Below, in pieces: positions 48,613 through 60,054 of a stretch of DNA of 64,000 nucleotides (the stretch's first letter is position 1; every line of letters begins with the position of its first letter). Under the pieces are notes generated by a model. That model was not told where the DNA came from. It saw only the letters and a program-made list of their open reading frames with translations, and did not search any database. Origin of the DNA: Neospora caninum Liverpool. Lineage: Eukaryota > Apicomplexa > Conoidasida > Eucoccidiorida > Sarcocystidae. A program made the translations under genes and the position numbers. The stretch spans positions 1,116,001 to 1,180,000 of the forward strand of contig NC_018387.1 in NCBI RefSeq assembly GCF_000208865.1, in the 5' to 3' direction.

Positions 48613-50720
48613 GCGACAGCAGAAACTCGTATGGGTCACCGCAATGAAGAGAGGCACCGTGGAATTCCATTCACTCGTCTGCATGCGAGCTGATACATAT
48701 ACGATTCCGGTGTCTATACACAACTGTGTACAAAGTGAAACTCATTTTGATGAGGTCACAGGCAACCTGCGTTTTTCGTGTGTAGCGTGTCGGTGGGGCA
48801 AAAGCGATTTTGGCGGATGAATTTCGATAGTTCAGAGAGACAGCGTTCTACCTGTCTAGCAAATTCACCTCTATGGTGCATTTGCCTGTTCACAATCACA
48901 CGGTGATAAAAACAGCTGCAGGCAAAAAGACAAACGGCGTGCACCATCTAGCTCTCTACGCAGTTGTGCATTCGCGCTTCCTGGACACCGGTGTTCCGTA
49001 TTCGACACCGGAAGAAAACCGTGCAAAAACGCCAATGTACGATGATGGTTATCGATTTTCACACACAAAAATTGGAAGGCATAGGGTTCTTCATTTCCGT
49101 TATCTGCGCTTCGTAAACAAAGTGGCGGCAAAGACCCTAGAGTTCCTCCCATGCAAAGGAACCTCTGCGTGTTTGTGCTATGTCTGTGTCTACCTGTTCT
49201 CCGCTCTTTTGCAGCTCTTGGATGCGGCGGTGGAAAAGCTAGTGGCGGGCCGGAAGAGGAAACGAGAAACCGCAGCCTCTTACCTTCTTCTGGAATGACC
49301 CAGCAGAACTCAATTCGTGGTTCCACTCCTGGCGACGCATTCTTGTCAAACTTGCGTTTGCGACAACAGGATATGCATCTATGTACATTTACTATTTCTG
49401 TGTATACTTGTATCTAGGACTGTCCGTTTCTGTGTCTGTGCCGCGCGACCAGGTTCGCGTACGCCTCGAGGCAGGTTTGACGCATTCGTGTGCCGGTACA
49501 GACGCGCGCGCATGTGACCACGAGCCTTGTAACTGGAGACGGCAGCCAAAATTGTCGTTTTCTGCTGTTTCTGGAAAAGTGCCTCCTGTTAGGTCCAGGC
49601 TTCAGGCTCGGCGGAATCGAGTATTATCTTAGAGACAGACAGTGTGCGTGTCTTCGGCCGTTGTTTCGCCGTTTTTGGGTGGCACGCAATTGTCTTCTAA
49701 ATATACCATATCCCGTAACGGCGCTTACACACGCTCCGATGTAAACATGTTTGCATATCTGAAAAGGTATGGAGGTATAGATCGGTTAATGGTCTTCGGA
49801 AGGGTGTTTTCCACTGTTGGAAAACAAGTAGTGTGCTTCCCTCCGAAATCTTCACAGGTTGCGAGGACTGGTGCTAGATCACTCCAAAGGTGTGTTTTTC
49901 TTGTTCTTCGAGGGATATTCTGTGCGCAGTTCTTTTTCCGATTGCTTCTTTAATTTGGAGGCTGAAAACGCCCTTTTTTATCAACTTGATTCCTCTGTTC
50001 GGTTTTCAAGCGAATGGCTGCGACTGTGCGTTGGTCATCCCCTGCTCCTCTCACCAGGAACACGGCCAGCACAACTGGACACCCAAGTAGTTTCGAATGC
50101 ATCATTTGTTTGTACCAAAAACGGCTGTCAATGGTCTGTAGAATGCAAAGCTCATTATCGATTGGTGGAGCAGATCATGATTGTATGAGAATTCTACCGG
50201 GCAGTTCACTTGTGGCTTTCCTGGCGCAAGTCCTTCCCAGCAGCGAATGGTAAGGCAACTTTTCAAGTGCTGTTCCATACGAAAAGGCAACCCGAACCAT
50301 GTGTCCTGCAGAGTCTAGTTTTTTGGATGTAACTGTTTTAGGCGGTGAAACTATCAATAGGTGAACTACCGGGCTGTTAGCGGTGTATTTGGGCAGCTTG
50401 TGTTCGAGGTTTTACTCTGGTGGCGTCATCCGTTCTTCGTGAAAACCGCGCATTCTGTGACAGAATCGCACTAACAGCAATTGATGCAGCGGAAAAGCCG
50501 CTAAGGTTCTGTGAATTCCATACAAGGAAAAGGCAGCTCTGTTTGAGATGAACTACGTTGTTCAAAGTCAGCCAAGACCCGAAACTGTGCAACTCAGCGT
50601 TGGCTGGGATGAAACCAACCCGCCGGAAGGCGATGACAAACGGACCAGCAACCAGCAACACGTAACCCATAAAATCTTATGGAATAAAACTAAGACTTAA
50701 AGTTCACAAAGCGAAAAAAA
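48613..50720. other. Non-coding region between the LRR-solenoid gene and the tRNA-Leu pair
   Basis: The region begins with the 3' UTR of the plus-strand solenoid gene. Its base composition is more even and less repeat-rich than the introns upstream. Open frames up to about 150 codons occur on both strands, but none has a recognisable domain, a splice-supported continuation or a convincing start. No RNA gene was recognised before 50721. Confidence 0.5.
50714..50720 (-). terminator. RNA polymerase III T7 terminator of tRNA-Leu copy 1
   Basis: Seven T residues on the minus strand directly follow the discriminator base of the tRNA gene, a standard Pol III terminator. Confidence 0.85.
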
Positions 50721-50800
50721 TGTCAGAAGTGGGATTCGAACCCACGCCCTCGCGGACTACGACCTGAACGTAGCGTCTTAGACCACTCGACCATCCTGAC
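50721..50800 (-). tRNA. tRNA-Leu (anticodon CAG), copy 1
   Basis: On the minus strand the sequence starts GTCAGGATGGTCGAGTGG and ends with the T-arm GGGTTCGAATCCC, acceptor TTCTGAC and discriminator A. The acceptor stem GTCAGGA pairs with TTCTGAC (one G-T pair). The anticodon CAG lies at 50766-50764 within CGTTCAGGT, and a long class II variable arm follows, as in leucine tRNAs. It closely resembles eukaryotic tRNA-Leu(CAG). No intron and no encoded CCA are seen. Confidence 0.95.
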
Positions 50801-51334
50801 AACTCTTCGACCAGGAACCTTCTCCTCCATCGAGGCTATTCACATGGCCAAACCAGGCATCAGCTGTGTACACCATCTGGGTGCTATTGATTAATAAAGT
50901 TCCTGTACATATTTTACTGTGATGAGAGTTTTCTGTAACGTGTCTATTCATCCCCGATATGCCACGTCGATGTTCCACTGTCTACCGTGGTCCCCCGGAA
51001 AATTCCAGGGCAATTGTCGAAACCAAGAGATATATAGAAGTCCCAGCGGAAAGCTGACGGGGAAGCGGAACATGGCACGTCCGTTCAGCGTTGTAATATT
51101 TTTGCGTGGCGTTTGGAAATGAATGACCCGGCCTCTGGAGTTCGTCTATCGGATGAGCACCGTAAAAGCGGCGAACAAAAAATAAGAGGCTGGAAAACAC
51201 CAACCAAACCTGGAAGCCAGCACGGAGCCGTGCACACCACACAAATTCCTGCCTCAACAACAACAGGGAAAAAAACAGCTATCCCCTTCACAGGCACATA
51301 GCTCAGAGAAAGTTGATTTGTGGATGAAAAAGAA
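50801..51334. other. Spacer between the two tRNA-Leu genes
   Basis: About 530 nt of unique sequence with no recognised gene. The flanks of the two tRNA genes do not resemble each other, so the identity stops at the tRNA ends. The lower end holds the T5 terminator of copy 2. Confidence 0.7.
51327..51331 (-). terminator. RNA polymerase III T5 terminator of tRNA-Leu copy 2
   Basis: Five T residues on the minus strand lie three bases beyond the discriminator of the second tRNA gene. Confidence 0.7.
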
Positions 51335-51414
51335 TGTCAGAAGTGGGATTCGAACCCACGCCCTCGCGGACTACGACCTGAACGTAGCGTCTTAGACCAC
51401 TCGACCATCCTGAC
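51335..51414 (-). tRNA. tRNA-Leu (anticodon CAG), copy 2
   Basis: This 80-nt gene is identical in every base to the copy at 50721-50800 and has the same strand. The anticodon CAG lies at 51380-51378. The acceptor, D, anticodon, long variable and T arms are all intact, with the same internal B box (GGTTCGAATCC). Both copies should be functional. Confidence 0.95.
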
Positions 51415-52685
51415 GTGGACCGTACAGCCTGCGCTTGCGGTGAACTGAAAGGATTACCGCGTTTGCCATTTACCACAAATGTTGGGGTCAACTGTGTGTC
51501 GTGAGCGTCTATTAAGGTAACAGTGGTTTTCTGGCTTTTTGTGGCCTCGAGACTTCATGTTTCTGTGGAGATTCCGGAAATTTTCCCCGCCTGTCCGACC
51601 TCTCTACATGCATACACAGGTTTCACTGCCCCACTCCAAACGCGCGCTGTCTGCCAAAATCAAAAGAGCCTTATAATTTAGAGATTATCTCTATATGTCG
51701 TTTAGTAGTCGAACGACATTCCAAAAGAACTGCTTCCGCGAATCTGCTGGTGTTTCTCGATCAACTATGAGGCAGCAACTGCCATGGGTTTCTCCCGTCC
51801 ACGCTCGGCAGGCGGTCAGTCGATGACGGCCGTCACTGACACGCTGGGGAAGGTAACAAGGAACGCGGCTGCAAGTTGCACGAGCAGTCGAATAGAGGTT
51901 TCTTCATCTGAGCCTAACACTTCGCCGTCACAGCAAGCTGATACCTGGTTGCACGACACTTCTAAAAGCGGTAGTTTTGGCTGCAGCCCCATGATATCCT
52001 GCATCTAGGAGGGCCCTGCTGGTCTAGCACTACAACCGGGTGCAAGCACAGGCGAACGTCGAGCAACCGGCGTTCAGGAGCACAGGGGGGCTTGGAGAAA
52101 AGCTCCCTCAGTTCTGTCTTCACTGACATGAGCGCAGGCATCTCTTGAGGCCTCCACGCCACCGTTGGCCTCCAGAGAAATCGCCTGGTATCGCATAAAT
52201 TTATCATTTCCGCGCAGTGCCTGTAGGCATACAGCTGCAGTAGGCAAGGCAGCCTGATAGTCTTTTATCGCAGGAAGGGTTTATAACTTGGAGCTGGTAA
52301 GAGAGAGTGGCGCTGGCCACCCGTAACCTCGTGCGTTGTGCTGTGTGGAGCATTTCGGCCTCCAAGCAACAGTACTAATGCCCATTCACGGTTTGGGTCT
52401 TTCAACTCTGTCTACGTACACTTCCGGTTGTGGAGTAGAGAGGTCCGCTGCGAAGCTGTTGCAGTACATAGTTCATAGGGTTCTGGCTTTTTCCCAGGGT
52501 TTTATTAGACGAATACCGAACGAAGTGGTTGCCCTGGAGAATAGAGTTATACAAAGTTAGCGGAATCCGACGCATCCTGGAAATTGTGAGAAAGAGTACC
52601 TCTAGAGGCGCGTTTGTGTGTCGTCGAGGATAAGAGGAACTGGAACGGCTGGTCTCCAGTGCACATCATTTTTAGCTTCCTCACC
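51415..52685. other. 5' flank of the HAD-like gene
   Basis: About 1.3 kb without a recognised gene. Open frames are under 85 codons and show no domain. The stretch just before 52686 probably holds the promoter and 5' UTR of the HAD-like gene; an AG after a T-run near 52670 could be a 5' UTR splice acceptor. Confidence 0.5.
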
Positions 52686-55600
52686 ATGGGTCGCCGCCCT
52701 CGTTCCGGTCATGGCCGTCGTGCCCGGCTGCAAGGTAACCGGCAAAGCGGTGGGCCAACAACTCCAAGAGCCCAGCCTAGGTTGGAAGACACGATGAATG
52801 TACAAGATTCAACAACCAGCGCACAGCCCTTCATTCGCCGTAACTCTACTGAGACGTCTCTAGTGAATGCACTAAGCCGTCTGCATTTGAGTGAAGGCGG
52901 TCATCAGAACTCGCTTCGGCAGTCCACGTCGGGTGGTCAAGCGCACCAAAAAACACCCCAGAATGCAGAAAGTGATTCGCCCAAAACCCAAGCTTTCTCC
53001 ACTCTCTCCAAGGAGAAATCTGGCGAGGAGGGAAAGAACCACAAAGAAGATGGGGCAGAAGCCCTCGTTTCCAACCCAACGCACCCTCTTCGTAGGGATG
53101 GTGGTGACAGAACGGAGCAGCTGAAGTTGCCTGAGCAAGAAAGAGAGCCGAGCCGGTCCCTGTCTAGAGTGGAACAAATTCCTCGTTGTTCTCCGTTCGC
53201 ATGGTGCACCTCAGCTGGACAGGATGCGCGTCGGACCGTTGATCAAGGCATATCTTCGCTTTTCCAGGCAGAAAGCGGACTGTTGTCGGTGGGGGCTCGT
53301 CCCCACGTGTCGCGGCCGCCGCCACTGTTCCAGTTCAGTCTTGTTCCACATCCAGAAGTTTTGGGAGAGTTCTCTGTGGCTGCGGGGGATGATGTACATC
53401 ATCATCTCCTGCGTGCTGGTCTCGGTAGTCCGTCCTGCCCAAATCCCAGTACCCCGCTGCAACACTCTCGAGCGGACAACGAATTCTCCAGATACTTGCA
53501 GCTTCTTTCTGCTGAGAATCCTCACACAGCCGGGAACCGATTGGGAGTGAGGGACAACTCCTCTCTGGCCGTCCAGCAGTTCTCGGCGGCTGCCCCAAGC
53601 AGCCCGTTGTTGGCAAGACGAGGGCTGCGTTGCAGCCCAAGGAACACTTTGTTGATTTTTGACTGGGACGACACACTCTTTCCTTCCAGTTGGCTCCGCT
53701 GCGCAGGCATTGACCCGCTGAACCCACTGCAGTTCGGGACTTTCAGCGAGTTACCCTCCCACGTGCAAGAAGCGTTAACAGTGTGTGAAGACAGGGTACT
53801 GCAGGTCTTGGAAGCTGCGCATGAGCTGGGTATGGTTATGGTTGTGAGCAACGCGCACACTCGCTGGCTCCGCCTCAGTCTTGAGAAGCTGATGCCTCGT
53901 GTAGGCGTGTTGATGAGGCAGCGGGAAGTGGCTGTTGTGAGTGCTCGATGCGTCTGTGAGGCGGTCGGCTGCCCCGATGCCTCTCTCTGGAAAACGGCGA
54001 CTTTCGACGCTCTCATCGATGCATTTATGCGCACGCATGCTGCCGAAGTTGCACGGCACCGTCAGCTTGACCAAAACTCTACGCTGCTTCCACGGGGCAG
54101 GACGGTCCGGAACATGATAGAAGGCGGATATCCTCAGTCCGCGAACACTGTTGGGGCGTTACGGATTCCGCGCTATCTAACGAATTCTGGAACCAGAACA
54201 GCCGCCGCGATGATGGCGCTAGAGGACAGGGATGCTGGAGGCGGTGCAGAGGAAACGGCCAGGCTGTCAGCAGGAACTTCCACTACCGACCAGAGAGCAG
54301 ATTCCGGATGTCACGTCTCCACACTAGCTCAGCTTGGTTTCGGAGGTCAAGCAGTGCAGTCCCGCACAGTTTCAGACGGTGGGTGCGAAGCGCGTCGAGG
54401 GACTCGACTGAGTTTTCGGCAGGACGACACTCTTTCGAAAGCTGAGGCGAAAGCACAGCCGACGGGAATTCAAAAGATGAACTTCCATGATTCAGAATGT
54501 GTTAACAGACTGGGTTTGTATTCCACGGCACAAAGTGGAGAAGAACGCGAGTGATCGTGTCTTTCAGTCGCATAGCCACTGCCTGGGCCAGTCAAGCCGG
54601 TTTGTTAATGGTCCGTACTGCCTGATCAGGAACTTTGGATTCAGCGTCAAATCCCTTTCACTCGGAGTCACATTTATTTAAGAAGTGCCACCATTTCTCA
54701 CTTGGCTTTCATATTCGTTAATTGTTTGCAGTTTGCAGCGTCTCGCCTCAACGGTGTACACTAGCCACAGGAGGGGACAGGAGTCTTTGGGGCGTGACAC
54801 CCATTCTGAATCTTCTTCCCCGCTGTTTGTGGACGCGATAGATAAGAAAGTCACGTTGAGAACTGAATCAAAAAAGCGAGTGAAATGCCTGTTTGAGAGT
54901 AGAAGATTGAAGAGTTTCGTCGAACCGGAGAGAGAAACAAGTGTACTACTGGGTGGCCTTGGATACACAGAATCCTTTTCGTAGGAGCCCTTCGGAAATG
55001 AAAAAATGCGCTGTTGACAGGGGGGAAAAGATGCATAAAGTCTGTGGTATCTTCACTCCTATGCATTTCCCAGCATCGAGAAACAGGCGCTGCCGGCCAA
55101 TGGAACGATCCAATAGACCACAATCAGGTGTCAGGTTCGCGACAACTCTGTCCTACGCTCCTCAAAGAAGCAGCGACAGCTGTTGCAGCGGCTGCAGTGA
55201 AGAGAGCGACGACAACAAAGAGAGCTCTGACGGGCGCTGGTACATGGGGGCATGCCGTTCATCTGAAGAGGAAGACAACATTGACCAGGTCAGTTTCCTG
55301 CCTCTGGTTGCAGTCGGTCTCGCTGATCACCCACAACAAACCACGAGCGATCGGGGCCACGAGTTTTACACACATCGCCTGTCTCAGGGCGTCGAAACAG
55401 TCGGTTGTTTTGTACCGCTGTGCTTGACATAAGAAGACGAACATCTAAAGGCTCGCTTGATGGCGCCACGTTTGCCGACGTCAATATGGATCGAGGGTCT
55501 ACGCCTCTGTGTAGCCCTACATTTTAACTCAACTCCAGCAATGAAGGAAGGAAGCACAGACTGTATACGAAGCGTGTTTTGGGGGACACAGAGGCCAGCA

Positions 55601-57560
55601 GAAGCACCCAACTAAAAATCCAAGTGGTTACGTGCACTCTGCAAGTTAATGCCGCGTGCCAGGTAAAAAAACTGACGGGGCATTCGGGTTTACGCTTTCC
55701 TCTCGTTCCAACTGATTCCGGCTTCAGGAGAGTCATTCCCGGCAGCAATCCAACTTCTACAACATCTTGGCGTTCGGCGACCAGGCTCACGACCGGTTCG
55801 CCTTCTTTACTGCGGCCCATAACGCCATTCGGCGGCGACAAACAGAGGCATGCAGGCAGCCGCAACAGCCCCAGCAGCCACCGGAGCACTTGCCGCGTTT
55901 CCTGGAGCTTGAGGACATCTCCACTCTTGCGTGTGGGACCGTGCACCCAGCCCAAGCCTCTCGACCTACGTGCAGTAACGCTGCGGTCACAACTGTTCCT
56001 GTTCGGCGAGATCAAGAAGTATCGCGGCGTTTGCAGGGAACGTCGCCTCTCTTGCAGGCTTCTGACGTGCTGGCGAGTCGGTTTGAAGTTGTTGTTGACT
56101 TTGACAGCGCGCAACTGCAGCAACAGGTACGGCAGTTGCAGGCGCTTCAGCAGCAGCAATTCCCTCTGCCACTACGTCAACAGCTCCAGTCGATCCTGCC
56201 TTTCGCGCACCAAACCGCTGCGGTCAGTGAGCGTCTTTTGTGGCACTTTCGCTGCCCAACGTCACCACTCCTGCCTCACGCGCCGGAAACGCTTCTGCTC
56301 CGGCGGCTCAGTCGGACAAGTAGCGACACGCAGTCCGAGCCTGCAGAGATCGAGCAGAACAGTGATGACCGAGCTGTGGATGCCAATAAGGGAGAGAGGC
56401 AATGTGCGAGTTCCGCAGCAACTGGCGACGCAACTACAGGCAACGACAAGCAACCCACTCCCGGAAGACCACGAAGTGGTTTCTCACGCGGCCGAAGGCG
56501 TCGGCTCCGGCGGCCCGGGGCTCAAACGCATCTCGGGGACGGGCATTTTCGCTCTAGACACCCCGCCGATTTGCGGCATCGTGTGAAGCCGGTTGCCGCG
56601 ATGAACAGAAGCCAGTCACAAAAGGAAGTGGCGGAGCAAGGACAGCAAACGGACGAGCGGGAGGGGCACTGTGCCAACGTGGGGACGTTAGACCCCGAGA
56701 AAAAAAAGGCCTCAGAAACTGTCGAGAGGTCCAAAGCTGTATATCTCAAGAGCGTCCGTTTGATGGCGGGGCCGTCGGCTGCAGAGCTGAGCGAACAGTT
56801 GGGGTTGCTGTTGAAATCCCTCCGGCGTCTAGCGGAATCGCCTTCTTTCCACGACTTGCAGGTGAACGACTCTCGTCCCGACCAAGGTTCTGTGCGTGTG
56901 CCTTCCGCACTACCAACACAGGCACAGTCGACGACGGCTGCGTCTGTTGCGACAGCCTCGGCCATGGCCACAGCCGCGGCCGTCACAGCCGCCAGAGCCG
57001 CCGCCACGGCAGCAGCCGCTCGAGGTGCGGCTCCAGCGGCGGATTTGTCTTCCCCAGTGGAGGCGGTTTTGGCTGCGTCGGCGATGGCGGCGCGCGCGGC
57101 GGCCACCGTCGCAGCTTCTGCGGCCGATGTCTTCGCAGTCACAACGGCAACGAGGGGCGTCGAGGCTGGCGTGGAGGCAGATCTCATTCCTCTGCCCCCT
57201 GAGGCAGAGGAGCAGAATCGCCACCGGACGCGGTCAGAGCTGCTGACGCGACGGACTCACCTTGCCGAGCACTTTGCCGAGTGGCGGCGAGTCGTGACTG
57301 AGGGGAGAGAAGCGACGAAAACAGCGAGCGAGGCGGGCGGCGACATGGAGACGGACTCTGTGAACTGTTTTCAGACCCGGGCGGCACAGGTGCACCAAGT
57401 CGCACAGCCGCGGCGGAGTAGCGAAGAAGACGCAAGGCGTACCACTGCCATGGGCCACTTTACTCTTAGAACCACTACGGAAGAGCTAGATGCTTTCGGA
57501 TACATGGAGGAAAAACTCCTAAGGAAGAGGAACTCGCGCCGAGGCTCCTCAAGGAAATGA
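52686..57560 (+). CDS. HAD-like protein with large low-complexity insertion, four exons proposed
   Basis: Start ATG at 52686 in CACCATGG. Exon 1 is 52686-54550 (621 codons + 2 nt). Motif I is FDWDDTLF with Asp326 and Asp328, motif II is VVSNAHTRW with Ser388, and motif III is LWKTATF with Lys436. Exon 2 starts at 54732 after a strong acceptor, in the right phase. Exon 3 ends at 55288; the exon 2-3 junction near 54860-55020 is unresolved. Exon 4 is 55728-57560 and begins by restoring motif IV, NILAFGDQAHDRF. These motifs resemble an uncharacterised eukaryotic, mainly protist, HAD-like group. Long Ser/Arg/Glu-rich segments separate motif III from IV. Exon 4 continues with Gln-rich and then Ala-rich sequence. 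About 1400 residues in all. A phosphatase activity is possible but not shown. The N-terminal 320 residues are disordered in appearance. Confidence 0.8.
56925..57155 (+). repeat. Alanine-rich low-complexity coding region of the HAD-like protein
   Basis: Within exon 4, most codons over about 75 residues are Ala, Thr, Val, Ser or Arg, with GCN codons of mixed third base. Mixed codon use argues for selection or an old expansion rather than recent triplet slippage. It could form a long helix. Confidence 0.75.
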
Positions 57561-60054
57561 ACCACGGAGTACCGTAAGACCACCCGCCTGCCTTAATTGC
57601 GAATCGCTTTCAAGAACGGTTAGTCTCATTCAAGAGGTTATAACCCACCGATAGTTCTTGTGCCCATCCTCAGCATTGCATAGTTGGCTGCTTCGAACAG
57701 TCCAAACTGCACGAAGACGACCGACACTCAGAGATGACCAGATGCCGGAGGAGAGGCCGAAGTGACCTCGACCGTTGGGAGCGGACAGGGAGGGAGGGGG
57801 GACAGCAAATCCGCCAACAACTTTACAATTGACACGGTACACGGCGATCACACACCAAGACGAGGGTATACCGCATCACATATCGATGTCCAATAGCGGA
57901 TATGTAAATTGAGATAATCCTTTTGTACGACTCTTCATGCTCCCGTTCAAAGAGGAGAGAGTCGAAACCTGCTAGGGCAGTCGCGACGGTTGGCGTCACG
58001 TACGTTCCTTGTTTTGCGTTTACACGGAAGAACACGACACGTGGACTGTAAATCGCCGTTGATTCAAAGGTACATCCACTTCCTAATCGCAGGTACATGC
58101 TTCCCTGTGATAGATCCACCGTTCTAAATCGCAGGTAATATCATTAGCAAACAAGTCACCTGGAAGAGATAGTTATACCGCAGACAAGGCTGGGGCTTTG
58201 TTTACAAGAGAGGAAACCAGCAGACATCCTTCTCAATGTTATCATAAATGGAACTATCATGCCGGCCGTGCTTCCTAACATCTTTTGTTTGTGTATGTCC
58301 CGGAAAGCTGGTCGGGTTTATTTCAACTCCCCAAGTCCGTGCAGCTATCACTGCGATAGGCCTGTTCCCGAATCGCACTGGTGCATCCTGCATTCCCGTC
58401 CAGCGTTCCTTCACTTTGCACAGTGCAGTAGAGACGCTTACGATTCGCAAATCGCGTCTAACGAGAGTTTGAGAAATTCGTGTATGTTGCTTGCGCGGTT
58501 TGCTCGAGGGTGGCCCGCAGCTGTGGAAAGAGTGTGCAGTCCTTTTCCCCCCCTTCTTTTTTGCGTGAAGAGATCTGTTTCCTGGTGAGTTTACTTCACC
58601 TTCTGTGCTGCATGTTTCCGTCAGTTCTGAGCCTGTGAATTTATATTTCCGTCTTTCTTCATCCAACGTTTTCTCCCGTCACCGTCAGCAGCGTCGTGAT
58701 CGTGTGTTCGTCGACTGCCACGTTGTTCGTCGAGAGTGCACTGATATGACAGAACCGGCACCGGGTATCTGGGTGTGTTTGGTACGTGCATCGCAGTACG
58801 TAAAAACAGGTGAAAGTTTTGTTATTCTATTTACGTTAATGTATTTTTTTCACCATCTCATGTCCGCAATATTTGAATCTCTCGCGCAAAGTGACATTGG
58901 CGACGAAACGTGTCTACGTGTCATCCACGCGTACCCCCCCGAACAGCGTCAACAGGAAGTGACAAAAACGTGTGGATTCTCACATTCGCCTAACGGCAGG
59001 CATGGACCAAACGCGAATCATGTCTGCGGTGGTTCATCCCAACCGTGATTCTGAATTCAGATACTCTCTATTGAATCGGCAGACTGGTGACCGCTTCACG
59101 TAGTCACAAAGAACTTGCTGGATGATTCTGCGGCGGCTGTCACATCGCCTTGCCCGGGCAACTCAATAGAAAAAACATCTCGAGTTGAATTTTATGAAAC
59201 GGCTCTTCTGTTATCTCAAGGACGTACAGCCTTCTCTTCATTGAGGAGCGCGACATCAACGGAGTAGAACGACGCTTTGCAAAGGCTGCCGCTTCCTTGT
59301 CACTCTGTTCCTGTTCCGGGGGGCATAGACGAGAAGGAAATGTGCATCGAAGGATCCTACCATTTTTTCCCTGGTTTTTTCCATGTAGAAGTGGAACGCC
59401 GTGGAACCTCGTTTAGTCAAGCGTGGCAGGAAACCCCCCCGGAAACGCAACTTTTACAGGCTAACGGCGCTCAAAAGGCATCTTCCGCCGGTTTGACCAC
59501 CAGCTGATACATTTAGGCAGGCTTCACCATGGGTTTACAAAGAGCGGGTGTGTAGAGAAACGGGCGGATTGTCTCGCCACGCTTGCCAGCGCATGCACAG
59601 CGCCGTCCGTCGCCAACACCAAACAGACCGGAAAGGGGCGTGCTACTCGGCCTACCCGGGAAAAACAAGGGAAAGAGAGATTGCGGCGTGTCCCGCAGCA
59701 ACTTTCGAACTCAAGAACACGGGACTTGTCCCCTTTGTGCTGTCTTGAAAAAGGCTCTTGTGACTCACTGAATGCCTCAGTGCGCCCAAATCTACGTGTC
59801 AGGGTGCCCGAGGGAAAAGCGACACTTTGGTTCCGTGGCAAAGGCAACTTTTCCGTGTCCTGCGGGCGCGTTGCAACAAGACAGCGCGCGCGTTCCGCTC
59901 CACGGTTTGCGGTATGTCCCTCTGGTTCATTTTGTCTAAACATTTGCCGAGACAGAGCTTCCCATTCGGTCTCCTCGTTTTGAAAGGTTTCTCCAGTCCC
60001 ATCTTTAGCCTCTTCTCTGTAAACGGTTGGACGCCGGTTTGACGCGTCCTGACC
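57561..60054. other. Intergenic region between the HAD-like gene and ISN1
   Basis: About 2.5 kb containing the HAD-like 3' UTR and the ISN1 promoter and 5' UTR. Open frames such as 58605-59048 (plus) and 59524-60162 (minus, overlapping the ISN1 start) show no domain. No RNA gene was recognised. The DNA is relatively free of TA microsatellites compared with the left part of the window. Confidence 0.5.
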
